In this document: in pieces, positions 50,564 through 57,792 of the stretch
Numbering within the stretch: the stretch's first letter is position 1
Layout: every line of letters begins with the position of its first letter
NCBI RefSeq assembly: GCF_014203355.1
Contig: NZ_JACHIR010000001.1
Coordinates: 3,350,038-3,414,037, forward strand
DNA from: Kutzneria kofuensis
Lineage (GTDB): Bacteria; Actinomycetota; Actinomycetes; Mycobacteriales; Pseudonocardiaceae
DNA: 64,000 nt
Direction: 5' to 3'
Notes under the pieces: generated by a model
Seen by the model: only the letters and a program-made list of their open reading frames with translations
What the model was told of the DNA's origin: nothing
Databases searched by the model: none
Translations under genes and position numbers: made by a program

Positions 50564-51871
50564 ATGCAAAGGAGGACAACAACAACCGCCGAACCCCTCG
50601 ACCTGATGCCCTACGTCTGGTCGTACGGGATGGGCGCGGAATCAACAGCCGGGATCCTCCGCATGCTCACCGACCCGCCCGCTCGACCTGACACGATCGC
50701 GTCGGACTTCTCCAACCTGGTCGTCGTCATCGCCCAAACCGGAGACGAGTGGAGCACGACCGGAAGACTGGTCCAGCACTACATTCTTCCCTTGCTCCGC
50801 AAGCACAACATCCGCCTTGTCGAAGTCGCCCGCAAGGGTCCGACCAAAAAGGATGGAATCGCCGTACTTCAGGACACCAGGCAACCGTACCGGCTGCACC
50901 TCGACGGCGTATACAAGCTCTCCCGCGAGAACCGCGTCACCGGCACCATGCCGCAGCTCGGCGGAGTCCGCAAGTGCAGCCAAAAGGCGAAGGGCGCACC
51001 GCAGGATGCGTGGCGGGCCAACGAGTTCGGCGACAGGCCCTACATCCATGCGATCGGGTTCAACGTCCACGAGGGAACCAGGATCACGCGCGACTCCGCG
51101 TATTCCATGGGCGGACAACGCATCCCCACGTACCCGATCTACGACTGGGGATGGAGCCGACAGGACTGCCTCGACTACCTGTACCGCAAGCTCGGCGTGG
51201 CATGGCCGAAAAGTTGCTGCCGACACTGTCCCTACGCTGGCAACAAATCCGGGTGGCCCGAGCAACTCGCACGGTTCGCGGCGCTCCCAACCGAAGCGGC
51301 ACAGCACATCATCGACGAGTACGTCTGTCTGGCGCTCAACCCTCGATCCGGCCTGTTCGGGCCCGGCAAGTCACTGATCACCCGACTGCGCCGTGACCAG
51401 GTGACCGAGCCCATCGCCCTCGCCGTCAACCGCATGAAGACGATGCCGTGGGCCATCTATCGCGTCCGCCGGCTCTACTACGCGCCGGCCAACGCGGCCC
51501 GATCCGTGGACAGCGTGCTGCTCGGTGGACACCGCACCGTCAACACCGCGCTGACCGAAGTCAGCCGGCTCGTCGACATCTCGCTGACGAAGAACGAGGA
51601 GATCGCCGGAGCACCGACCCGCGATGGCGATCGAGATACCCACCCCCGGCTGTGGCTCCGCAGGCGCGGCGACGGGACCTATCCGACCCAGGAGGAGTTC
51701 TACACGGTCGCGCCCGCCCAGGCGCAGGACAAGGAGCTCGACAGCTTCGCCGACGCCTGGACCGACCACACCGACGAGCCGCTGGCCTGGCTGGAACGCC
51801 GCGTTGACACCGCCGTCGCCGTTGTGCAGCAGGCGCTCATCGAGGGCCAGTGCCGCAGCAACGCGGCCTGA
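50564..51871 (+). CDS. second PP-loop ATP pyrophosphatase-like protein
   Basis: 435 residues with CACGGAGG before the ATG. The PP-loop is degenerate: WSYGMGAESTAGIL near residue 20. Other family features are VVVIAQTGDEWSTT, RKCSQKAKGAP, DWGWSRQDCLDYL and CCRHCPYAGN, the last a cysteine cluster that could hold zinc or an Fe-S centre. It is distantly related to the PAPS-reductase-like protein at 48604 and common in actinobacteriophages. A paired role with that gene is likely from their spacing, but the reaction is unknown. Confidence 0.72.
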   Translation: MQRRTTTTAEPLDLMPYVWSYGMGAESTAGILRMLTDPPARPDTIASDFSNLVVVIAQTGDEWSTTGRLVQHYILPLLRKHNIRLVEVARKGPTKKDGIAVLQDTRQPYRLHLDGVYKLSRENRVTGTMPQLGGVRKCSQKAKGAPQDAWRANEFGDRPYIHAIGFNVHEGTRITRDSAYSMGGQRIPTYPIYDWGWSRQDCLDYLYRKLGVAWPKSCCRHCPYAGNKSGWPEQLARFAALPTEAAQHIIDEYVCLALNPRSGLFGPGKSLITRLRRDQVTEPIALAVNRMKTMPWAIYRVRRLYYAPANAARSVDSVLLGGHRTVNTALTEVSRLVDISLTKNEEIAGAPTRDGDRDTHPRLWLRRRGDGTYPTQEEFYTVAPAQAQDKELDSFADAWTDHTDEPLAWLERRVDTAVAVVQQALIEGQCRSNAA

Positions 51872-51913
51872 ACCCCTCACCGAAATTTCTGTTCTCTTTG
51901 AAGGGATATAGCC

Positions 51914-52714
51914 ATGTCTCGGTTCGACCTGCACCCTGCGCACATCGACGGACTCGTCAACGCCGGACTGCAATTCGGCCTGATCGGCGTCTTCGACAAC
52001 CTCACCCCGGTCGGCCAGATGCTGCTCCAGCAGCACCAACCTCACCGCGACGTCGAGCACGAGCGGGGCGAGCCGCCGGACTACGCCGCGACGGTGACCG
52101 ACCGCGCGCTGCATCCGATCGCGGTGCTGTGCCTGCTGGAGTGCTACGAGTACCAGACCAGCGGAACGATCGGCTGGCACGCCAGCGAGGCGCACGCCTG
52201 GATACAGCGCCTGCGCGAGACGGTGCTGACCCGGCTGCCCGCCGAGGCCAAAGCCACTGTGCGCCATGGTGCCAACTACCTCCCGGCCTACCGGCTCCTG
52301 GATGCCTACACCGAGACACCCTGGGGCATCACGGAACTCGACCAGATCCCCGAACTCGGGGACGGCGTCATCGACGTCCCGGTCGTCCGGAAGGGACTGC
52401 GCGCGGAGATCCTGACCGGCCCGATCCACTGCCCGAACAACGGCCTGTCCTCCCACGTCCGCTACGTGACCATCCTCGGCGTCGGGGAAGACCGGACACT
52501 GCCCGCCTTCGCCCGGATCTCCGAACCGTCGGACGACGCGCCGGGCGTCTACCTGCTGTTCCAGTACGGCCGCTACGTCGCGCGCCCGGCCGATGCCCCG
52601 CCCGGCACGTGGTTCATGGCCTCCGGTGCTCACATCCACACCGGCGATTCCCGCTGGCGCGAGCTGATCGGCCACCGCCTGCCCATCCCACTGCACGACC
52701 GCACCGAGCCCTAA
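51914..52714 (+). CDS. hypothetical protein
   Basis: 266 residues with GAAGGGATA before the ATG. Mixed alpha/beta without cysteine clusters except in IHCPNNG. Sequence such as RYVTILGVGEDRTLPAF and YLLFQYGRYVARP looks beta-rich. Family not recognised. Confidence 0.58.
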   Translation: MSRFDLHPAHIDGLVNAGLQFGLIGVFDNLTPVGQMLLQQHQPHRDVEHERGEPPDYAATVTDRALHPIAVLCLLECYEYQTSGTIGWHASEAHAWIQRLRETVLTRLPAEAKATVRHGANYLPAYRLLDAYTETPWGITELDQIPELGDGVIDVPVVRKGLRAEILTGPIHCPNNGLSSHVRYVTILGVGEDRTLPAFARISEPSDDAPGVYLLFQYGRYVARPADAPPGTWFMASGAHIHTGDSRWRELIGHRLPIPLHDRTEP

Positions 52715-52783
52715 CCGGACCAGCACCGGCCAAGGCTCGGAACCCCATCGACCAACCAAACCGACCGATCCAGGAGTGTGACC

Positions 52784-53662
52784 ATGCCTTCACTCGATGA
52801 ACTGCACGCCAGGCTGTTCCTGCTGCGCGCAGCCGAACCACCAGCACCCGCCATCCACCAGTACGTCGCCGTCCACGGGCCGGTCGACGCCCTCGCGCGC
52901 ATCCGGCACGGCACCGCCCCCGGCGCCGTCCTCGGCGAAGTCACCCGGCCCGAAGCCCGGATCGACGACGACCTGCGGGCCCTCGACGACGGCACGGCGC
53001 GCTTGCTCACGCCCGAAGACGGCGACTGGCCGCTCGGGCGGCTGACCGGCCTGGCCAGCCTCGGCGTCCCGCTCGCGCTGTGGGTGCGCGGTAGCGGCTC
53101 GTTGGCCGAGCTCACCAGCCTCGCCGTCACGGTCACCGGCGCACGTGCCTCCTCGGCGTACGGAAACACGATCGCCGCGGACCTCGGCTACGAACTCGCC
53201 CGCGTCGGGGTGACCGTCGTCAGCGGCGGCGGCCTCGGCGTGGACGAGGAAGCGCACCGCAGCGCACTGGCTGCTGACGGCCGGACGATCGTCGTACTCG
53301 CCAACGGCGTCGACCTCACCCATCCGCACCAGCACGCACGGCTCTACCAGACCATCATCGAGAAGGGCGGATTGCTGGTCAGCGAATACCCAATCGGCAC
53401 ACCACCCGCCCGCATCCGGTTCCACGCGCGGTGCCGGCTGCTGGCTGCTCTCGCCGCGGCGACCGTCATCGTCGAGGCAGGACAGCGCAGCGGCGCCCTC
53501 GCCGTCGCCCGTGCCGCTGGAGAACTCGGCCGCCGGGTCTACGGCGTGCCGGGCCCGATCCACTCCGTGACGTCGAAGGGCGTAAACGAGTTGCTCCGCA
53601 CCGGCGCCGCCACGGTGGCCAGCTCGGTCGAGCACATCAACTACCAGGAGGGAGTGCGATGA
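52784..53662 (+). CDS. DprA-like (Smf) DNA-processing protein
   Basis: 292 residues from the ATG with AGGAG seven bases upstream. The Rossmann fold of DprA is complete: VTVTGARASSAYGNTIA, VVSGGGLGVDEEAHRSAL, IVVLANGVDLTHP, LVSEYPIGTPP, VIVEAGQRSGAL and GRRVYGVPGP. The N-terminal 90 residues correspond to its SAM-like domain. DprA binds single-stranded DNA and loads RecA during transformation. Mobile-element versions may protect or process incoming DNA. The stop overlaps the next start by 4 bp. Confidence 0.88.
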   Translation: MPSLDELHARLFLLRAAEPPAPAIHQYVAVHGPVDALARIRHGTAPGAVLGEVTRPEARIDDDLRALDDGTARLLTPEDGDWPLGRLTGLASLGVPLALWVRGSGSLAELTSLAVTVTGARASSAYGNTIAADLGYELARVGVTVVSGGGLGVDEEAHRSALAADGRTIVVLANGVDLTHPHQHARLYQTIIEKGGLLVSEYPIGTPPARIRFHARCRLLAALAAATVIVEAGQRSGALAVARAAGELGRRVYGVPGPIHSVTSKGVNELLRTGAATVASSVEHINYQEGVR

Positions 53663-54444
53663 CCGGCCCTGACGCCTTCCGGGCCGCCCTGGCCGCCCTC
53701 GACCTGCCGCACGAGTGGCAGGTCGAGGTGGCCATCCGCCCACGACGGCGCAAGACCGGCATCCAGGTCAATCCGGGAGGCGGTGTCGCCGTGCTGATCC
53801 CACCGACGGCCGCCCCCGAGCAGGTTGCGCGGTTCGTCGGCAGCCATCGTCGATGGATCACCGAGAAGGTCGAGAGCGCCACCCGGTTGGCCCCAGATCA
53901 CGCGGTCAAGCAGTTCGTCGACGGCGAGGAGTTCAACCTGCTCGGCCAGCGCTACCGGCTCCATCTCGTCGATGCCCCGCCCGCGGGCACCGCACAGCTG
54001 CCTCTGATCACGTCTGACGGCATCCTCTCCGTGCGGAGACAGCGGCCAGAGCTGGTCCGCCGGGCGGTGATCGGGCTGTACCAGCAGGTCGGCCTCGCCT
54101 GGTTGCACCGCGAGGGACGCCAGTACGAACTGGATGGCCACATCACCGGTCTGACCTACGCAGTTCGCGACCTCGGCCGGCGCCGCTGGGGCATCTACGA
54201 GGGACCGCCGAAGCACGCGACGACGTTGCACTGGGCCGTGTTCGGCCTGCCGACACGGCTCATCGAGTACGTGTTCGCGCACGAACAGGCTCACGCCACC
54301 CGGCCCGGCGGACAACCCCACGGCCGCGCTTGGCAACGGCGGATGTACTTCTGGATGCCCGACTGGCGGCAGCGACAGGCCGAACTCGCCGAGGTTGGCC
54401 GTCACTGCTGGCTCGGGGACCACCAGGAGCGCACCGGTGGTTAG
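53659..54444 (+). CDS. YgjP/SprT-like zinc metallopeptidase
   Basis: 261 residues, ATG overlapping the DprA stop as ATGA. FAHEQAHATRPGGQPHG supplies the HExxH zinc site (H-E-Q-A-H), with a third His downstream (PHGRAWQ). The upstream region carries the YgjP-type IQVNPGGGVAVLIPPTA strand. Homologues are standalone metallopeptidases of unclear substrate; the SprT relatives act on DNA-protein crosslinks. The overlap with DprA suggests a joint DNA-related role. Confidence 0.8.
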   Translation: MTGPDAFRAALAALDLPHEWQVEVAIRPRRRKTGIQVNPGGGVAVLIPPTAAPEQVARFVGSHRRWITEKVESATRLAPDHAVKQFVDGEEFNLLGQRYRLHLVDAPPAGTAQLPLITSDGILSVRRQRPELVRRAVIGLYQQVGLAWLHREGRQYELDGHITGLTYAVRDLGRRRWGIYEGPPKHATTLHWAVFGLPTRLIEYVFAHEQAHATRPGGQPHGRAWQRRMYFWMPDWRQRQAELAEVGRHCWLGDHQERTGG

Positions 54445-54484
54445 TCGATCGCTTCCCTGACTTGCAGGCCAATCGCGAGCATCG

Positions 54485-54521
54485 GCGAGGGTGACGCCAC
54501 CTCACCCAGCGTCACCCTCGC
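54485..54521 (+). terminator. candidate terminator hairpin
   Basis: GCGAGGGTGACGC (54485-54497) pairs perfectly with GCGTCACCCTCGC (54509-54521), a 13-bp stem with an 11-nt loop, 40 bp after the metallopeptidase stop. Confidence 0.65.
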
Positions 54522-54539
54522 TATGTCCTTCCAAGGAGA

Positions 54540-54563
54540 GTGATAGACATGTGTGATAGACAT
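54540..54563 (+). promoter_or_regulatory. direct repeat GTGATAGACAT x2
   Basis: Two perfect 11-bp copies (54540-54550 and 54553-54563) lie about one helical turn apart, 59 bp before the small HTH gene at 54622. Together with the palindrome at 39705-39717 they suggest binding sites for a protein of the element, perhaps that gene's own product. Confidence 0.42.
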
Positions 54564-54621
54564 ACCCTGACGACGTCGTGTCGTCGCGTACACAACGACG
54601 CCACGCGAGAGAGGCTTCCTG

Positions 54622-54900
54622 ATGAGCGACCCCGAGGAAGTCCTTCAGCTTCGGGCCAGCCGGGCCGAAGTCGAGGGGATCAAGAAGGAACTGGACGCCG
54701 CCCGCACTCAGCAGGCCGAACTTGAGGAGAAGATCAACGGGCTGCTTGCAAAGCAGAGAGAGGCACGTGCGAAGCGCCGCAAGGCTGTGCTCGCGGCGGA
54801 CGCTGCGGGGGTGCCCCGCCTGCGGATCTCGAAGGAAGTCGGCATGCAGCGCAGCAACGTGTACAAATTGCTCGAAGGCGACGACAGCGACGAATCCTAG
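54622..54900 (+). CDS. small coiled-coil/HTH DNA-binding-like protein
   Basis: 92 residues with GAGAGG before the ATG. Residues 10-55 form a heptad-like coiled coil (VEGIKKELDAARTQQAEL). The C-terminal third (RLRISKEVGMQRSNVYKLLEG) reads as a helix-turn-helix of the type found in phage and plasmid regulators. The direct repeats just upstream are a plausible autoregulatory site. Confidence 0.65.
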   Translation: MSDPEEVLQLRASRAEVEGIKKELDAARTQQAELEEKINGLLAKQREARAKRRKAVLAADAAGVPRLRISKEVGMQRSNVYKLLEGDDSDES

Positions 54901-54977
54901 GAACCACTACGACAGTAACGGCCGATCGAGGCGGGGAGTGAGCAACGCTGAATCCGTGGCTCCAAGCGGCAGTCAGC

Positions 54978-55637
54978 TTGATGACGGCATTGGTTGCCGC
55001 GGCCGGGGCGTTTTTGGGCGTGCGCCTGTCCGTACGTGGCGGCGACCGAGCCACGGTACAACGAGAGAAAGCCGCCCGCCGCGAGGAGTGGTGGCGCCGC
55101 TTCACCTGGGCTGCTGAGCTCGCTCTTGACGAGTCACCCGCCAAGCGGGCAACCGGACTACGAATGCTGACGCAGCTTGCCCAATCGGAGCTTGCTCAGC
55201 GCGACGAGTACCTCATTCTGGATGCGTTCCCTGGGCGCGTGCTGGACGAGATGGCAAGCGGTCCCGTCGAAACGACAACCCAGGAACAGATTGCGGCGGC
55301 ACAACTGCGATTGGTTCTTGATCGAAAGCTAGGACATGACACGCCGGACTATGTCAGACGCATAGCCGGCGAAAGTCGCTTTTATCGGACGGCAGCACGG
55401 CGGAGCCGGCGCATACATGCCGCTCTTCAAGCTAGCGCCCTCACTGGCGCGATTATTGCCGCAAGTCTCGCCGGTGCTGGAGCGGGCAATTCATCGCTTC
55501 TCCGGGTTGCGGCGGTCATGATGACCTTGACCGCCGCCATCCTCGGGTTCATGACCTGCTACAAGTTCAGAGACAGAGCGATAAATCTCGCACAGACTGC
55601 CGATAAATTGGACACTGATTCTTCTTCCGCCAATTAA
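54978..55637 (+). CDS. membrane protein, two helical regions
   Basis: About 219 residues. An N-terminal hydrophobic segment (ALVAAAGAFLGVRL) and a C-terminal hairpin (SALTGAIIAASLAGAGAG, VAAVMMTLTAAILGFMTCY) flank a charged helical middle. No family recognised. A TTG start at 54978 is reported. A CTG at 54948 preceded by GGGGAG is also possible and would give a better first helix (NPWLQAAVSLMTALVAA). Confidence 0.55.
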   Translation: MMTALVAAAGAFLGVRLSVRGGDRATVQREKAARREEWWRRFTWAAELALDESPAKRATGLRMLTQLAQSELAQRDEYLILDAFPGRVLDEMASGPVETTTQEQIAAAQLRLVLDRKLGHDTPDYVRRIAGESRFYRTAARRSRRIHAALQASALTGAIIAASLAGAGAGNSSLLRVAAVMMTLTAAILGFMTCYKFRDRAINLAQTADKLDTDSSSAN

Positions 55638-55660
55638 GGCGTAGGATCCGAATGTGCACC

Positions 55661-56617
55661 TTACATCCGTGAATCGACAGCCGGGCGTGACGCCGCTAGG
55701 TAGTCGTCACCGTTCCAGCGGTAGTCGCTGACCTGAATAGGCTGTCCGAAATCTGGTGCGTGCACCATCTTGCCGGCACCAATGTACAGACCGACATGGT
55801 GGACGTTGCCTGGTGTGCCGTAAAAGACGAGATCTCCCGGCAGTAGCGGCTGCCCAGCGGGCACCAGCGGGCCGGCGTTGTATTGGGTCTGGGCCGTTCT
55901 CGGCAGCGAGATGCCGGCTGCGTTGTAGGCCGCCATGGTCAAGCCGGAGCAGTCGAAGCCCTTGTCGCCCTGGGCTGGTCCATTGCCGCCCCACTGGTAG
56001 GGCAGTCCGAGTTGGCCGCAAGCGAAGTTGATCGCCCTGATGGCCGCGGGTGTCGGTGCCTGGATGTTCTTGCAGTCGCCGGTTCCGACCATCGCGTCGC
56101 CGTACTTCTTCGCCTGCGCGAGAACTTCGTCGACGTACCAGTCGGCGTGGTTGTAGGCGAAGATCGCCTTGCGAAGGTCCTTGGGCGCGCCCGAGTCGCA
56201 GAGGTAGTACGCCGCGGCGTAGATCGCGTCATGCGGGTTGTACCGCGACGGCGGTGTGGCACCACCTGCCGGCAGCGGATGCCGGGCGACAACACCGTCG
56301 AATGTGGACTGCAGAAACTGCATAGGTCCGCCTGCGCCAGCATAGTTTTCTCCGCTGGAGACGCCCGGCAACGCTGAACGCCCGTGGTTGGTTTCGATCT
56401 TGCCGATGGCGGCGAGGATCGACCAGTCCAGGCCAGGGCACGCGCTGGTGGCTTGCCGATAGAGGGCGAGGTAGTCAGCGGGGATGTCGGCGAGTGCTTC
56501 CTGGCTGGGTTGGGTGCTGCTGCTGCCGAAGAGGGCATTGACGACGGCTTGGCCGATGCCGCCGATGAGCATCAGGATGGCGATGACAGCCGCGACGGCG
56601 GCGGCGGCGATCTTCAC
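55661..56617 (-). CDS. lytic transglycosylase plus NlpC/P60 peptidoglycan hydrolase
   Basis: 318 residues: an N-terminal membrane helix (AAVIAILMLIGGIGQAVV), a soluble-lytic-transglycosylase domain (SILAAIGKIETNHGRS, catalytic Glu; GPMQFLQSTFDG), and an NlpC/P60 domain (GFDCSGLTMAAYNAAG, catalytic Cys; HHVGLYIG, catalytic His). Enzymes with this pair of domains open the cell wall during conjugation in Gram-positive elements (like TcpG/Orf14). It lies 3 bp downstream of the replication-relaxation gene. Confidence 0.87.
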   Translation of the reverse strand: MKIAAAAVAAVIAILMLIGGIGQAVVNALFGSSSTQPSQEALADIPADYLALYRQATSACPGLDWSILAAIGKIETNHGRSALPGVSSGENYAGAGGPMQFLQSTFDGVVARHPLPAGGATPPSRYNPHDAIYAAAYYLCDSGAPKDLRKAIFAYNHADWYVDEVLAQAKKYGDAMVGTGDCKNIQAPTPAAIRAINFACGQLGLPYQWGGNGPAQGDKGFDCSGLTMAAYNAAGISLPRTAQTQYNAGPLVPAGQPLLPGDLVFYGTPGNVHHVGLYIGAGKMVHAPDFGQPIQVSDYRWNGDDYLAASRPAVDSRM

Positions 56618-56620
56618 GGG

Positions 56621-57664
56621 TCACCTCCGGAAGCGGCTGGTTGGTGCGGCTGGAGGAAACGGATCCGGCGCGGTGAGCTCCGCAGGTGCCTGCTGGGCGG
56701 GGACCGCGGTCGAGGACGGCGCCGTGCTGGGTGGGTCGGTCTGTGGCCAGAGCTGGGCGAGCTCGACGAGGCGGAGCCGGCCGGGGCGATGTGGTGGCGG
56801 GCCGGAGACCGGCAGCCATCGTGCGACGGCGGGGTTGTTCTCGCCGGCCATGCCCGCGACGTCCGCTGCGCTGGTAGCGACCGGCACGAGTGCCGGGCGG
56901 TCGAGCTGGGACAGTGCGTCACTGAGCGCCCGTCGTGCCGTAGTTTCGCGGCGGTTGGTGGGCAGCCACACCAAGACCGGGGTGGTGATTCCCGTTGCGG
57001 TGGCGAGTTTCTCGTAGCCGTAGAGCTTGCGGCCGAGCGTGGCGAGATCTTCGGTGCCGAAGTCGAATTCAAGGAAGAACTCGATCTGCTGTCCGTCCTC
57101 GCGCCACCGGCCGTAGGCGTCGGGTCGGACCATGTCGCCGAACAACCGGCCGCAGCGCAGCTCGGACCACCACGCGGTCAGCCGCCCGCGGGCGCCGGGT
57201 CGCCGGCTGAGCGCGATCAGGGTGGTGAAGAAGCCGTTGACCCCGACGGTGTGGGCCAGGCGCAGGGAGTGCGCGATCCCGATGGCGTCTTCGTGCCGGT
57301 AGCCGATCTTCTTCGGGTCGAGACCGTCCTCGTAGGCCAGGGCGACCGCTCCGGCGATGTCAAGCACGTAGTGCATTGGCGCGGTGCCGGAGCTGACGAA
57401 TGGCTGGAACCGGTCGATGACACGCCACTTGAACAGGTCGAGCAGCCGGTGGTTGGCCGCGCGCATGCTCGGGTAGCACAGTTCGACGATCTGCTGAGTG
57501 GTGAAAACCTTGTGCTCGTGCAGCATTCGGGCCAGCCACCGGTCCCGGAGCGTGAGCCGGCCAGCGAGCTGGGCGTGGTGCTCTCCGGTGGTGGCGGCTC
57601 GTGGGGTGGGGCGCTGCGGCATGTGGCCGCGCAACGCTCGCTGAGGGGTGGGGTTCGAAATCAT
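56621..57664 (-). CDS. replication-relaxation family protein
   Basis: 347 residues from an ATG with GGGAGGTG nine bases upstream. The first half is a winged-helix-like region (LTLRDRWLARMLHEHKVFTT and FKWRVIDRFQP). The rest includes FFLEFDFGTEDLATLGRKLYGY and VLVWLPTN, matching the replication-relaxation family of actinomycete plasmids and conjugative elements, which is distantly related to DNA-binding replication proteins. Its exact role is not established. The C-terminal 50 residues are disordered. Confidence 0.78.
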   Translation of the reverse strand: MISNPTPQRALRGHMPQRPTPRAATTGEHHAQLAGRLTLRDRWLARMLHEHKVFTTQQIVELCYPSMRAANHRLLDLFKWRVIDRFQPFVSSGTAPMHYVLDIAGAVALAYEDGLDPKKIGYRHEDAIGIAHSLRLAHTVGVNGFFTTLIALSRRPGARGRLTAWWSELRCGRLFGDMVRPDAYGRWREDGQQIEFFLEFDFGTEDLATLGRKLYGYEKLATATGITTPVLVWLPTNRRETTARRALSDALSQLDRPALVPVATSAADVAGMAGENNPAVARWLPVSGPPPHRPGRLRLVELAQLWPQTDPPSTAPSSTAVPAQQAPAELTAPDPFPPAAPTSRFRR

Positions 57665-57709
57665 GGGTACGCACCTCCCGGAGACGGGCAGCAGTGGCAA
57701 ATGGCAAGG

Positions 57710-57771
57710 GCAACGCATGCGGTCCCACCGAGACGTGTCGTCCCTACGATTGATGAGTCCGCATGCGTTGC
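57710..57771. repeat. 13-bp perfect inverted repeat
   Basis: GCAACGCATGCGG (57710-57722) and CCGCATGCGTTGC (57759-57771) are exact complements with a 36-nt loop, in the 128-bp gap between the replication-relaxation gene and the coupling ATPase gene. It could be a terminator or a cis-acting site for DNA transfer. Confidence 0.6.
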
Positions 57772-57792
57772 GCGAAAAGACAATTGGTCTCG

